Below, one piece after another: positions 1 to 9,504 of a stretch of DNA of 64,000 nt. Source of the DNA: Hymenobacter coccineus (GTDB taxonomy: Bacteria > Bacteroidota > Bacteroidia > Cytophagales > Hymenobacteraceae); NCBI RefSeq assembly GCF_001816125.1, contig NZ_MDZA01000111.1:1-64000 (forward strand). Reading direction: 5' to 3'. Each line of letters starts with the position of its first letter. Positions within the stretch are counted from its first letter, which is position 1. The notes beneath the pieces are model-generated. The model was not told where the DNA came from and made no database searches. It saw nothing but the letters and a program-made list of their open reading frames with translations. The position numbers and the translations under genes were made by a program.

Positions 1-2
1 AG

Positions 3-1253
3 GACTTCTGCGCCGGCCAGCAGATGAACCGGCTGTTGCAGGGCGACGTGGGCTCGGGCAAAACCATTGTGGCCTTCATCGCCATGCTGATGGCGGCCGA
101 CAATGGGGCCCAAAGTTGCCTGATGGCCCCCACCGAAATCCTGGCCGACCAGCACTACCAGGGCCTGAAGGTGTACGCCGACGCGCTGGGCATCCACTTG
201 GGCAAGCTCACGGGCAGTACCCGCACGGCCCAGCGCCGCGTGCTGCACGAGGAACTGCGCAATGGCACCATGCACATGCTGGTGGGCACCCACGCGCTGC
301 TGGAAGACGTGGTGCAGTTCCGCAACCTGGGCCTGACGATTATGGACGAGCAGCACCGCTTCGGGGTGGCGCAGCGCTCGAAGCTCTGGCAGAAGAACCC
401 GCACGTCATCCCGCACGTGCTGGTGATGACGGCCACGCCCATCCCGCGCACGCTGGCCATGACGCTGTACGGCGACCTCGACGTGAGCGTGATTGACGAG
501 CTGCCGGCCGGCCGCAAGCCCATCGTGACGGTGCACCGCTACGACGCCAACCGCTTGAAAGTGTTCGAGTTTATTCGCCAGCAGGTGCAACTCGGCCGGC
601 AGGCCTACATCGTTTATCCGCTGATTGAGGAATCGGAAACGCTGGACTACAAGGACCTGACCGACGGCTACGAGAGCGTGACGCGCGCCTTCCCGGAGAT
701 GCAGATCAGCATGGTGCACGGGCGCATGAAGGCCGAGGAAAAGGACTTCGAGATGGCCCGCTTCGTGAAGCAGGAAACCCAGATTATGGTGGCCACCACC
801 GTAATTGAAGTGGGCGTGAACGTGCCCAACTCGTCGGTGATGGTGATTGAGTCGGCCGAGCGGTTTGGCCTCTCGCAGCTGCACCAGCTGCGGGGCCGCG
901 TGGGCCGCGGGGCCGACCAGAGCTACTGCATCCTCATGTCGGGCTTCAAGCTGAGCAAGGACGCCCGCACCCGCCTTGAAACGATGGTGCGCACCAACAA
1001 CGGCTTCGAAATTGCCGATATTGACCTAAAACTTAGGGGCCCCGGCGACCTGATGGGCACCCAACAAAGTGGCGTGCTCGACCTGCTCATCGCCGACTTG
1101 GCCAAGGACGGGCGCATCCTGAGCGAGAGCCGCGCCGCGGCGCAGTCGCTGCTGGCGGAAGACCCGGACTTGGCCAGGCCCGAGAACGGCAACATCCGCC
1201 ACCACATCGACAGCCTGCCCGCCACAGCCGTGAACTGGAGCCGGATTAGCTGA
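3..1253 (+). CDS. recG: ATP-dependent DNA helicase RecG, C-terminal part (5' end outside window)
   Basis: RecG unwinds branched DNA such as stalled replication forks and Holliday junctions. The reading frame is open from base 3, so the wedge domain and the first part of the gene lie upstream of the window. The visible 416 codons begin just before the Walker A motif GDVGSGKT. They continue with the RecG-specific Walker B variant DEQHRFG, motif III TATPIPRTLAMT, and the C-terminal helicase motif QLRGRVGRG. The C-terminal part ends at its own stop. The first ATG in the window (24) is internal and is not the real start. A strong bidirectional terminator follows at once. Confidence 0.95.
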   Translation, partial: DFCAGQQMNRLLQGDVGSGKTIVAFIAMLMAADNGAQSCLMAPTEILADQHYQGLKVYADALGIHLGKLTGSTRTAQRRVLHEELRNGTMHMLVGTHALLEDVVQFRNLGLTIMDEQHRFGVAQRSKLWQKNPHVIPHVLVMTATPIPRTLAMTLYGDLDVSVIDELPAGRKPIVTVHRYDANRLKVFEFIRQQVQLGRQAYIVYPLIEESETLDYKDLTDGYESVTRAFPEMQISMVHGRMKAEEKDFEMARFVKQETQIMVATTVIEVGVNVPNSSVMVIESAERFGLSQLHQLRGRVGRGADQSYCILMSGFKLSKDARTRLETMVRTNNGFEIADIDLKLRGPGDLMGTQQSGVLDLLIADLAKDGRILSESRAAAQSLLAEDPDLARPENGNIRHHIDSLPATAVNWSRIS

Positions 1254-1262
1254 GAAACAGAC

Positions 1263-1299
1263 CCAAAAGAAGCGGCCCTCCTGGAGCCGCTTCTTTTGG
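1263..1299. terminator. Bidirectional rho-independent terminator after recG
   Basis: A 14-bp perfect stem (1263-1276 with 1286-1299) around a 9-nt loop has an A-run on the left and a T-run on the right. It can therefore end recG on the plus strand and the small minus-strand gene at 1301-1507. Confidence 0.85.
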
Positions 1300-1300
1300 T

Positions 1301-1507
1301 TTAAAACAGAGCCAAGGCGCTGGTAATGGGCATTTGCTGCGCGTTGTTGCGCACCAGCAAAATTGAATTATTGGTATTGGGGGTGCGGGAGTTAGCGGGG
1401 GCCGTCAGTTCGGAGAATGTAGCGACGGTAACTGGCGGGTTGGGGCGCGACCAGCGCCCGACAATCACGAAACTTAGGAGTAAAAAAAGTTTTCCTATGG
1501 TTTTCAT
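1301..1507 (-). CDS. Small possible secreted peptide, 68 aa
   Basis: I do not recognise this protein. The N-terminus MKTIGKLFLLLSFVIVG looks like a signal peptide or a single membrane segment, followed by a short polar tail rich in Asn, Thr and Pro. It lies directly after the shared terminator and would be transcribed alone. A weak purine-rich ribosome-binding stretch (AGAGGG) lies about 10 nt before the ATG. The high-GC background yields many chance reading frames, but this one lies in a lower-GC patch and has a sensible N-terminus. It could still be fortuitous. Confidence 0.35.
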   Translation of the reverse strand: MKTIGKLFLLLSFVIVGRWSRPNPPVTVATFSELTAPANSRTPNTNNSILLVRNNAQQMPITSALALF

Positions 1508-1827
1508 ACAGTAAAATGCCCTCTGGCATAGAATGAATAATTCTTGGAATATTTACAATCAATCGACCTCTAAATCAATAGGCATCCTTTGCATTGGCAA
1601 GTTACGATGTTTGCCGGAAAGGTATGCCCATTTGGATTATACCTTAAACGGTGCCGCTATACGGAAGTTTAATTGTATTGGTTGTATTTATGCTACCTTT
1701 TTGTTACCCGCCCGGGGGCCCCGGCTGCCCTGCCCATGTGCCACACGGGCCCCAGGCAAGCACTACATTTGGCTTACGGGCCCGAAGAAGCGGACGGGCT
1801 TTCCAGTATTAATCTAATTTTTAATAA
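1508..1827. other. AT-richer intergenic region, 320 bp
   Basis: This stretch is clearly lower in GC than its neighbours up to about 1700. I see no convincing gene in it; a 94-codon frame at 1533-1817 has no recognisable features and overlaps the likely promoter. The right part carries a promoter-like TTG (1673-1675), an 18-nt spacer and TACCTTTT (1694-1701), which probably drives the secreted protein at 1828 with a leader of about 120 nt. Confidence 0.4.
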
Positions 1828-3297
1828 ATGCGATACCATCGAATTGGTGCTATTATGGTCACGGCGGGGCTGCTGCTTACAATGGCGCCGGCCCGGGCCC
1901 AGAAGGTCAAATCCGTTCCGTTCAGCTACCAGCCCGAGCAGGGTGCCGACCGCTACGACAGCCGCGTACCCGTCAAAACGCTGCCGTTAGCCGATGGCAG
2001 CGGCTTCATCATTCTGGCCCACCAGGCCAACGGCGGCTACGCCGTGGAGCGCTACGACCAAGCCCTGAAAAAGCAATGGGCCGCCGCTCTCCCCGTGGCC
2101 CCCGGCGAAACCGTGGAAGCCTTCGGGCTGGGCCCCGAGCAGGCATGGGTGGTGCTGCACCACACCGACGAAAGCGGCCAGAACCTGACCGTGCACCCAG
2201 TGGGCCTGCGCAACGGCCAGCCGGGGCCCCCGGTGGTGCTGGTGGCGGCCCCGGCCCGCGACCGCCGCCCGGGCGTAGCCATTTCGCCCGATGGCGCGCA
2301 CCTGCTGGCTTTCGCCTACCAAACGCGCGAAGCACAAATCAGGGCCCTGGATGCGACGCTGTTTGACCAGAAGCTGGGCAAGGTGTTGAGCCGGACCTAT
2401 GACTTCCGGGCTACGCGCGACTTCTTTTCGCCCAACGTGCTGGTGGCCAACGATGGGGCCCAGTTGGTGACGATGATCAGCGACGGCATGAGCAAGCTGA
2501 CTGTGCGCCGCTACCCGGCCACGCCCGACCTGCCTACCCAGGCCACGCCGGTGCCGGTGCTGGGCGTGCCGGTGGGCGGCATCTTCGGGGGCCGCACCAT
2601 CCGCATCCGCGACGCGCGGTTCAAGCTGCTGCCCGACGGCCAGCTCTACGCCGCCGCGCTGGTGGCCGACTACGATTCGGGCGAGCTAACGGGCCTAAAA
2701 ATGGTGCGTTTCGATTTCGACAAGAACGACATTAAGCTGAGCGACGAAGTGCCCTTCGATGCCGCTTACCTAGCCGCCGTGGGACAAGCCACGGGGGCCC
2801 CAGCGCCCAAGCGGCTGGAGGACATTTACCTGGCCGACCTACTCCTCACGCCCGAAAAAAACCTCGTGGTGCTAGCCGAGCGCCACTACGAGGAAGGGGG
2901 CCCCGAACTGCCGGTGCACGCCCGCGAAATCCACGCCTTCGGCTACAACAGCTTCGCCCGGCCGAGCTGGCACAAGCTGATAGCCAAAGACCAAACGGCC
3001 CCGGCCATCGACAGCTACACCGGCATCGGCTTCCGGGCGGCGGTGTTCAACGAAGACATCCAGCTGGTGACGCTGGAAACCCTGGCCGGCAAATCGGATC
3101 TGTATTTGCGCCACCTGCCGGCGCTGGGCGGCGTCACCTCGGCCCCGCAGCGCCTGAAATTAAACGTGGCCGACGATAAGCAGCTGGCTTATGTGAAGGA
3201 CTTTACCACCTGGCTGGGGCCCAAAACCATCATCGGCATCAGCCGCCCCAGCAAGCGCTCCGCTGCCCTGCAACTGAACAGGGTAGAGATAAAATAA
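1828..3297 (+). CDS. Exported protein of unknown function, 489 aa
   Basis: I do not recognise a family. The N-terminus has a clear signal peptide (about residues 1-25: basic start, hydrophobic core, cleavage near ARAQ), so the mature protein is periplasmic, outer-membrane or secreted. The rest is a soluble sequence with regular beta-strand-like stretches, for example alternating short hydrophobic segments and GxxxLxP turns. These suggest a beta-propeller-like fold, but this is only an impression. No T9SS sorting tail or lipobox is visible. It is flanked by an upstream promoter-like element and a very strong downstream terminator, so it is probably a single-gene transcript. Confidence 0.8.
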   Translation: MRYHRIGAIMVTAGLLLTMAPARAQKVKSVPFSYQPEQGADRYDSRVPVKTLPLADGSGFIILAHQANGGYAVERYDQALKKQWAAALPVAPGETVEAFGLGPEQAWVVLHHTDESGQNLTVHPVGLRNGQPGPPVVLVAAPARDRRPGVAISPDGAHLLAFAYQTREAQIRALDATLFDQKLGKVLSRTYDFRATRDFFSPNVLVANDGAQLVTMISDGMSKLTVRRYPATPDLPTQATPVPVLGVPVGGIFGGRTIRIRDARFKLLPDGQLYAAALVADYDSGELTGLKMVRFDFDKNDIKLSDEVPFDAAYLAAVGQATGAPAPKRLEDIYLADLLLTPEKNLVVLAERHYEEGGPELPVHAREIHAFGYNSFARPSWHKLIAKDQTAPAIDSYTGIGFRAAVFNEDIQLVTLETLAGKSDLYLRHLPALGGVTSAPQRLKLNVADDKQLAYVKDFTTWLGPKTIIGISRPSKRSAALQLNRVEIK

Positions 3298-3310
3298 CCA
3301 CTTTGCCAAA

Positions 3311-3355
3311 CGCAAAAAGGGCCGCTCCTGAAACCCAGGAGCGGCCCTTTTTGCG
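3311..3355. terminator. Strong bidirectional terminator between convergent genes
   Basis: A perfect 20-bp stem (3311-3330 with 3336-3355) with a 5-nt loop and A/T runs on both sides. It separates the exported-protein gene (plus) from fadE (minus) and can stop transcription from either side. Confidence 0.9.
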
Positions 3356-3433
3356 TCTAAACCCGCGGCAAAACAGATTCGTCACCGAAATCTGTTCTTA
3401 CTCGTTAAATCCACTTAATCTGCGGTTCAGACA

Positions 3434-5221
3434 TTAATAGATGTAGTCGTTGGCCTCGATCAGGCCGGCGGCCACGCGGCGGCGGGCATCCTTCACGTTG
3501 AAGAGGTCGGCCTTGGTGAAGCGTTTGAGGCCCATGCTCAGCAGGCGCTGCTCATCGCCCTCGGTCATGCTGGCAATGGCTTCCTTACCGGCTTTCTCCA
3601 CGATGTCGATGGTGTCGGAGAGGTACACGCGGGCCATGTCCAACTCGCGGCTCAGGGCCTCCTCGCCTTTGGTGGCAATTTCCTTCTCCACGCGCAGCAG
3701 GGTGCTTTCGGCCACGTAGGTTTTGATGGCCATGTCGGCGATATTAGTCAGCACTTCCTGCTCTTTGGCGAGGGAGTTCATGTACTTCTGCACGGCCGTA
3801 CCGGCCACCATCAGGATGGCCTTTTTGAGGCCCGCAATGGCTTTTTTCTCGGCGGCAAACGGCGAATCGTCGCTCTCGCCCATGCTCGGGATGGCCAGCA
3901 GCTCTTGCTGAACGGCCTGGGCGGGGCCCATCAGGTCGATTTCGCCCTTCAGGCCCTTCTTCAAAATCATGTCCACCGCCAGCATGCGGTTGATTTCGTT
4001 GGTGCCCTCGAAGATGCGGTTGATGCGCGAGTCGCGGTAAGCGCGGTCCATCGGGTAGTCGGCCGAGAAGCCGTAGCCGCCGAAAATCTGCACCCCTTCG
4101 TCCACCACGTAGTCGAGCACTTCCGAGCCTTCTACTTTCAGCATGGCGCACTCCACGGCGAATTCGCGGGCGGCGCCCAGCAAGGCCTCGTTGCTGCCCT
4201 TGCCCTCAGCCAGCAGCCGCTGCTCCATGCGGTAGATGTCGTCGCCGGCGCGGTAAATGGCCGATTCCACGGCGTACATGCGGATGGCCTGCTGAGCCAG
4301 CTTGTAGCGAATGGCGCCGAACTTACTGATGGGCAGCTTGAACTGTACCCGCTCGTTGGCGTATTTCACACTGTGGACGGCAGCACTTTTGGCCCCGCCC
4401 AGGCAGGCGGCGGCCAGCTTGATGCGGCCGATGTTGAGCACGTTGAAGGCGATGAGGTGGCCCTTGCCAATCTCGCCCAGCACGTTCTCCTTGGGCACCA
4501 GCGCGTCGCTGAAAAATACCTGCCGCGTGCTGCTGCCTTTGATGCCCATCTTGTGTTCCTCGTTGCCGAGGCTGAGGCCAGGCGTGTCCTTGTCCACGAT
4601 GAAGCCGGTGAACTGCTCCCCGTCAATTTTGGCAAACACGATAAACACGTCGGCAAAGCCGCCGTTGGTAATCCACATTTTCTGGCCGTTCAGCACGTAG
4701 TGGGTGCCTCCGGCGTTCAGAACGGCCTTGGTTTTGGCCCCCAGCGCGTCGGAGCCCGATCCGGGCTCGGTGAGGCAATAGGCCCCCATCAGGGTGCCGT
4801 CGGTGAGGCCGGGCAGGTATTTTTCCTTCTGCGCGTCGTTGCCAAAGTACAGGATGGGCAGCATGGCGATGCCCGTGTGGGCCGCAAAGGCCACCGCAAA
4901 CGAGTGGCCGCCGCCCACACCTTCCGTCACGCGCAGGGCCGTGGGGAAGTCCATATCCAGGCCCCCAAACTGCTCGGGAATGCTCACGCCGAACAGGCCT
5001 TGCTGGCCGGCTTTCGCCATCAGGCCGCGCATGAGGCCCTCCTCGTGGTTGTCGAGGCGCTCCAGCAGCGGCGTTACTTCTTGGGCCACAAAGTCCAGGC
5101 AGGTCTGGTACATCAGGCGCTGCTCCTCACTGAAATCGGCCGGCGTGAAAACGTCCTGCGCATCGGTCGGCTTGATGATGAATTCGCCGCCCTTCACGAC
5201 AGCTTTTTGGGATACTTCCAT
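3434..5221 (-). CDS. fadE: Acyl-CoA dehydrogenase, 595 aa
   Basis: It catalyses the first step of beta-oxidation, FAD-dependent desaturation of acyl-CoA. The order is an N-terminal helical domain, the middle beta domain with TEPGSGSDA and a WITNGG segment, then the C-terminal helical domain with IFGGYGF and RIFEGTNEINR, the region that carries the catalytic glutamate in the long-chain/VLCAD-like branch. About 150 extra C-terminal residues make it longer than the 380-aa short-chain enzymes, as usual for this branch in Bacteroidetes and Bacillus. The ATG at 5221 is the natural start. It is the last gene of the minus-strand fad group (fadN, fadA, yggL, fadE), matching the gene order of the Bacillus fadN-fadA-fadE operon. 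Confidence 0.93.
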   Translation of the reverse strand: MEVSQKAVVKGGEFIIKPTDAQDVFTPADFSEEQRLMYQTCLDFVAQEVTPLLERLDNHEEGLMRGLMAKAGQQGLFGVSIPEQFGGLDMDFPTALRVTEGVGGGHSFAVAFAAHTGIAMLPILYFGNDAQKEKYLPGLTDGTLMGAYCLTEPGSGSDALGAKTKAVLNAGGTHYVLNGQKMWITNGGFADVFIVFAKIDGEQFTGFIVDKDTPGLSLGNEEHKMGIKGSSTRQVFFSDALVPKENVLGEIGKGHLIAFNVLNIGRIKLAAACLGGAKSAAVHSVKYANERVQFKLPISKFGAIRYKLAQQAIRMYAVESAIYRAGDDIYRMEQRLLAEGKGSNEALLGAAREFAVECAMLKVEGSEVLDYVVDEGVQIFGGYGFSADYPMDRAYRDSRINRIFEGTNEINRMLAVDMILKKGLKGEIDLMGPAQAVQQELLAIPSMGESDDSPFAAEKKAIAGLKKAILMVAGTAVQKYMNSLAKEQEVLTNIADMAIKTYVAESTLLRVEKEIATKGEEALSRELDMARVYLSDTIDIVEKAGKEAIASMTEGDEQRLLSMGLKRFTKADLFNVKDARRRVAAGLIEANDYIY

Positions 5222-5264
5222 GACGGTTTTAAGTGAAAAGTTGGAGTAGATGGAGAAGAAAAGT

Positions 5265-5359
5265 GTTAGGCACGCCTACTATTATGGCGAATAAGGGCCC
5301 TAGAAATTTAGTACTGCAAGATAAACAAAATTTGTTAGGCGTGCCGACTATTTGGCAAA
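5265..5359. repeat. Imperfect direct repeat upstream of fadE
   Basis: Two similar segments lie at 5265-5291 and 5334-5359. Both begin GTTAGGC and contain CACGCC or GTGCCG followed by ACTATT and TGGC. The core TAGGC-ac-GCCTA of the left copy is a short inverted repeat. They lie 44-138 nt upstream of the fadE start, in the fadE leader or promoter zone, and could be operator sites or decayed repeats. Confidence 0.35.
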
Positions 5360-5381
5360 AAGAAAACCCCGGAAGTGGGGT
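5355..5381 (-). terminator. Possible terminator after yggL
   Basis: On the minus strand ACCCC, a 6-nt loop and GGGGT are followed by a T-rich tract (TTTCTTTTT). It lies 15 bp beyond the yggL stop, so fadE is probably also transcribed from its own promoter. Confidence 0.5.
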
Positions 5382-5395
5382 GATAAGCTATAGCA

Positions 5396-5707
5396 TTACA
5401 GGTATCCAAGTCCCTTATCTTCGATACTTGCTACTTCGGGTAATGATTGTAGGAAAGAAGTCAATATCAAGCGCTGCTCTTCTGTTGGGGTTTTATAGTG
5501 TTGGCTTCCATCGAGTATAAATGCGTAGCCCTCAGCACTACCAGCCCGAAAGACAAAAAGCCCTTGTGCATTAGCGAAAGCTGAGAAAATCTCTTTTACC
5601 TCATCTGCGCGTCCTTCGGTCAATCCTGGGTGAAACTTACAATTCATCCACCATTGCCGGGTTTTAAACTCCCGAAGTCGCAGCTTCTTGCGCAGTCGCT
5701 TTTTCAT
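5396..5707 (-). CDS. yggL: YggL-like (DUF469) ribosome-associated protein, 103 aa
   Basis: The N-terminal basic segment KKRLRKKLRLREF, followed by the W..N.KF...LTE region and the GYAFILDG segment near residue 63, match the small YggL/DUF469 family. The E. coli member is reported to bind the 50S ribosomal subunit. The length (about 105 aa) fits. It sits between fadA and fadE on the same strand, with a hairpin repeat before it and a likely terminator after it, so it may be an independent insertion in the fad locus rather than a fatty-acid gene. The family call is by motif recognition only. Confidence 0.7.
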   Translation of the reverse strand: MKKRLRKKLRLREFKTRQWWMNCKFHPGLTEGRADEVKEIFSAFANAQGLFVFRAGSAEGYAFILDGSQHYKTPTEEQRLILTSFLQSLPEVASIEDKGLGYL

Positions 5708-5743
5708 AAGAACAAGTGGAACAGTCCGTTAAAACAAAAAAGG

Positions 5744-5817
5744 CTATCATGTTGAGCCTGCCTAAGCTTCTCTAGCGAACGGCGCAGTAGAGATGCTTCA
5801 GCAGACTCAGCATGACA
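5744..5817. repeat. Dispersed hairpin repeat (TCATGCTGAG family), copy 1
   Basis: An imperfect inverted repeat with arms of about 30 nt (5744-5773 with 5788-5817). The right arm reads on the minus strand CTGTCATGCTGAGTCTGC. The element at 52048-52146 has the same ends (TCATGCTGAG ... GAAGCATCTCT) in an intergenic region. It resembles REP-type intergenic repeats. Confidence 0.7.
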
Positions 5818-5841
5818 GTCTTTTCCTTTTTGCTGGGGGCC

Positions 5842-7026
5842 CTACTTCAGCAGCTCGTATATGCCGGCCACGCCCTGACCGCCGCCCACGCAGGCCGTGA
5901 CGATGCCGTATTTCTGGCCCCGGTCGCGCAGTTCGTCGAAGAGCTGGATGGAGAGCTTGGCGCCCGAGCAGCCCAGCGGGTGGCCCAGGGCAATGGCCCC
6001 GCCGTTCACGTTTAGCTTCTCGGGGTTGATGCCCAGCTCGCGCACCACGGCCAAGCTCTGCGAAGCGAAGGCCTCGTTCAGCTCGAACAAGTCGATGTCT
6101 TCCAGCTTCATGCCGGCTTGCTTGAGGGCTTTCGGCACGGCCTTGATGGGGCCCATGCCCATGATGCGCGGGTCGACGCCCTCGGTGGCGTAGGTGACCA
6201 TGCGGGCAATGGGCTCCAGGTTTAGCTCCTTCACCATCCGCTCGCTCATCACCAGCACGAAGGCCGCGCCGTCGGAAGTTTGCGACGAGTTACCAGCCGT
6301 GACGCTGCCGTTGGCGGCGAAAACCGGGCGCAGCTTGGCTAGGGCTTCGATGGACGTATCGGCGCGGGGGCCCTCGTCGGTGTCCACCACGTAGGAGCGG
6401 CTTTTCTTCTTGCCGGTGGCCTGATCGAGGTAGGTTTCCTCCACCGTGATGGGCACAATGCTCTTGGCAAACTTACCTTCCTTGATGGCCTTTATGGCCT
6501 TCTGGTGCGAATTGTAGGAGAACTCGTCCTGGTCCTGGCGCGAGATTTTGTAGTCCTGCGCCACGGCTTCGGCCGTCAGGCCCATGCCCATGTAGTAGTC
6601 GGGGTGCTCGTTGGCGAGCTTGTAGTTAGGCACCGTTTTCCAGCCCACGGTGGGCACCATGCTCATGCTTTCGGTGCCGCCGGCGATGATGCACTCGGCC
6701 ATGCCGGCCGTGATTTTGCCCACCGCCATGGCGATGGTTTCCACGCCCGAGCCGCAGTAGCGGTTCACGATAAGGCCCGGCACGTTGATGGGCAGCGCCA
6801 GCAGCGAGATGAGGCGGCCCATTTGCAGGCCTTGCTCGGCCTCGGGCACGGCGTTGCCCACAATCACGTCATCGACGCGGCTGGGGTCCAGCGCGGGCAC
6901 CGACTTGACGAGGTGTTTGATAACCTCAGCGGCCAGGTCGTCGGGGCGGGTGAAGCGGAACACGCCGCGGGGCGCTTTGCCAACGGCCGTGCGGAAGCCA
7001 GCTACGATATATGCAGTATTAGCCAT
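5842..7026 (-). CDS. fadA: Acetyl-CoA C-acyltransferase (3-ketoacyl-CoA thiolase), 394 aa
   Basis: It performs the last beta-oxidation step, thiolytic release of acetyl-CoA. The nucleophilic cysteine is Cys91 in NRYCGSGVE, the second active-site block is [12 protein letters not shown] (His349), and the C-terminal CVGGGQG block supplies Cys379. Length and all catalytic residues are typical of tetrameric degradative thiolases. It starts 19 bp after the stop of fadN on the same strand, so the two are almost certainly cotranscribed and their products may form a trifunctional complex. Confidence 0.95.
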   Translation of the reverse strand: MANTAYIVAGFRTAVGKAPRGVFRFTRPDDLAAEVIKHLVKSVPALDPSRVDDVIVGNAVPEAEQGLQMGRLISLLALPINVPGLIVNRYCGSGVETIAMAVGKITAGMAECIIAGGTESMSMVPTVGWKTVPNYKLANEHPDYYMGMGLTAEAVAQDYKISRQDQDEFSYNSHQKAIKAIKEGKFAKSIVPITVEETYLDQATGKKKSRSYVVDTDEGPRADTSIEALAKLRPVFAANGSVTAGNSSQTSDGAAFVLVMSERMVKELNLEPIARMVTYATEGVDPRIMGMGPIKAVPKALKQAGMKLEDIDLFELNEAFASQSLAVVRELGINPEKLNVNGGAIALGHPLGCSGAKLSIQLFDELRDRGQKYGIVTACVGGGQGVAGIYELLK

Positions 7027-7045
7027 AGTATTGGTTCTGATTGAA

Positions 7046-9453
7046 TTAGTTGCGCAGCGGCTTGCCGGTGGTGAGAATGCTCTGAATCCGCTCCAGCGTC
7101 TTGCGCTCGCCGCAAAGGCTGAGGAAGGCGTCGCGCTCCAAGTCCAGCAGGTACTGCTCGCTCACCTCGGTGGGCGAACTCAGGTCGCCGCCACACATCA
7201 CGTAGGCCAATTTATTGGCAATCAGCTCGTCGTGTTTCGAGATGTAGTTGCCCTGTTGCATGGCGTACACGCCGGTGCGGAACATGGCCAGGGCCCCCTT
7301 GCCGTGCACCTTCACGTTGGTTTTCTGAGTAGGCTGGGTGTAGCCGGCGTCGGCCAGCTCCAGGGCAGCGGCTTTGGCCTGGGCAATTACGCGGCTGCCG
7401 TTAACCACAATTTCGTCGCCCCGGCGCAAAAACCCCAGGTCGAACGCCTCGGCGGCCGAAGTCGAAACCTTGGCCGTGCTGATGGTCATGTAAGTGTTGC
7501 GCAGCAGGTTGTATTCGGGTTCACCGTCTTCGTACTTAGCAGCGGTACGCAGCGTCATTTCCTTGGTGCCGCCACCGCCGGGGATCAGGCCCACGCCGAA
7601 TTCGACCAGGCCCATGTAGGTTTCGGCCGCGGCCACCACCCGGTCGCAGTGCAGGTTCAGCTCGCAGCCGCCGCCCAGGGCCAGGCCGTGGGGGGCCCCC
7701 ACCACCGGGATGCTACTGTAGCGCAGCCGCATCATGGCCTGCTGGAACTGGCTGATCATCAAGTTCAGCTCATCGAATTCTTGCTCCAGGGCCTGCATGT
7801 ACACCAGGCCCAGGTTGGCGCCGGCCGAGAAGGCGGGCGCGTCGTTGCCCACCACCAGGCCCCGGTAGCCGCCCTCGGCCATGTCGATGCCCTTGAGCAG
7901 GCCCTGAATCACGTCCTGGCCCATGGCGTTCATCTTCGAGTGGAATTCCACGTTCAGAATGCCGTCGCCGAGGTCGATGACGGAGGCGCCGCTGTTTTTC
8001 CACAGCACCTTGCCGCTGGCCCGCAAGTTGTCGAGGATGATGAAGTTCTCCACGCCCGGCACCGGTTGGTACTGCTGGCTCTGCTGGTCGTAGAACTCAC
8101 GCACGCCGGCGGCGTTTATCTTGTAAAAGGCCTGGTGGCCAGCGGCCAGCATTTCCTCTACCCACGGGGCCACGGTGCGGCCGGCGGCTTTAGCCAGGTC
8201 GATACCCGCCTGCACGCCCAGCGCATCCCAGGTCTCGTAGGGCCCCAATTCCCAGCCAAAACCGGCGCGCAGGGCGTCGTCAATCTTGTACAGCTCGTCG
8301 GCGATTTCGGGCACGCGGTTACTTACGTAGGCGAACAGGCTGCCGAAGCTGAGGCGATAAAACTCGCCGGCCTTGTCCTTGCCCGCCACCAGTACCTTGA
8401 AGCGGTCGGCCACCTTGTCGATGGTCTTGGTCATCTCCAAGGTGGCAAACTTCACCTTCTGCGAAGGCTTGTATTCCAGCGTGTTGAGGTCCAAGGCGTG
8501 GATTTCCGACTTGCCACCTTCGCCTTTCACCTTCTTGTAGAATCCCTGGCCGGTTTTGTCGCCCAACCACTTATTCTCGCCCATTTTCTTCACGAAATCG
8601 GGCAGCACGAACACGTCTTTCGCCTCGTCGTCGGGCAGGCCTTGGGCCAGGCCATTGGCCACGTTGATGGTCGTGTCGAGGCCCACCACGTCGGAAGTGC
8701 GCAGCGTGGCAGACTTGGCGTGGCCAATCACAGGGCCCGTCAGCTTGTCGATTTCCTCCACGGTCAGGCCCAGCTTCTGCATGGTTTGCATGGCGTCGAG
8801 CAGGGCAAATACGCCCACGCGGTTGGCAATGAAGCCCGGCGTGTCCTTGGCTAGCACGGTGGTTTTGCCCAGGTACAGGTCGCCATAGTGCAGCAGGAAA
8901 TCAACCACTTCTGGCTTCGTATCGGGCGTCGGAATTACTTCCAGCAGCTTCAGGTAGCGCGGCGGGTTGAAGAAGTGCGTGCCGCAGAAGTGCTGCTTGA
9001 AATCGTCGGAGCGGCCCTCGGCCAGCAGGTGAATCGGGATGCCGCTGGTATTGCTCGTGATGAGCGTGCCCTTCTTGCGGAACTGCTCCACCCGCTCGTA
9101 GAGGCTCTTTTTGATGTCGAGCCGCTCCACCACCACCTCAATTGTCCAGTCGCAACCGGCAATTTCCTTGAGGTTGTCGTCGAAGTTGCCGGTTTTGATG
9201 CGGCTGGCCTCGCTCTTGCGGTAAAGCGGCGAGGGATTGGCAACGATTGCGGCCTGCAACGCGGCGTTCACGATGCGGTTGCGCACGGCGGGGCCCCCAG
9301 CTCCAAGCCTTTGGCCTGCTCGGCGGGCAGCAGTTCTTTGGGCGCAATGTCGAGCAGCAGCACCTGCACGCCAATGTTGGCGAAGTGGCAGGCGATGCGC
9401 GAGCCCATGACGCCGGAGCCCAAAACGGCTACTTTTTTGATGATTCGTTTCAT
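7046..9453 (-). pseudogene. fadN: 3-hydroxyacyl-CoA dehydrogenase/enoyl-CoA hydratase (FadN-like), interrupted by a frameshift
   Basis: The bifunctional beta-oxidation enzyme hydrates enoyl-CoA and oxidises 3-hydroxyacyl-CoA. The N-terminal NAD-binding segment ([17 protein letters not shown], residues about 8-24) is read from the ATG at 9453. The remainder (dehydrogenase C-terminal part, then a hydratase-like domain with SAGANLG and HGLALGGGCE) is in another frame, open from about 9290 to 7046. Joining them needs a one-base gain (-1 shift) near 9285-9300, exactly at a GGGGGCCCC tract where LELGAP should run into AVRNRIV. The repaired protein would be about 802 aa, close to Bacillus FadN. As written, the protein would end after 61 aa, or start late and lack the NAD site. 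Either real decay or a base error. Confidence 0.88.
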
Positions 9454-9504
9454 TCAGTTCGGGTGAATGGGTGGGTTGGCAATTGGGAGCGGCGGGCCGG
9501 GGCC

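Noticed and set aside
1533..1817. A 94-codon frame in the gap before the exported protein
   Set aside because: No family features, mixed composition, and it covers the likely promoter of the next gene.
3905..5236. A 443-codon plus-strand frame opposite fadE
   Set aside because: Antisense shadow with typical His/Val/Ala-rich composition; fadE is certain.
6785..8854. A 689-codon open frame on the plus strand opposite fadA/fadN
   Set aside because: Antisense shadow of two recognised beta-oxidation genes; no family features.
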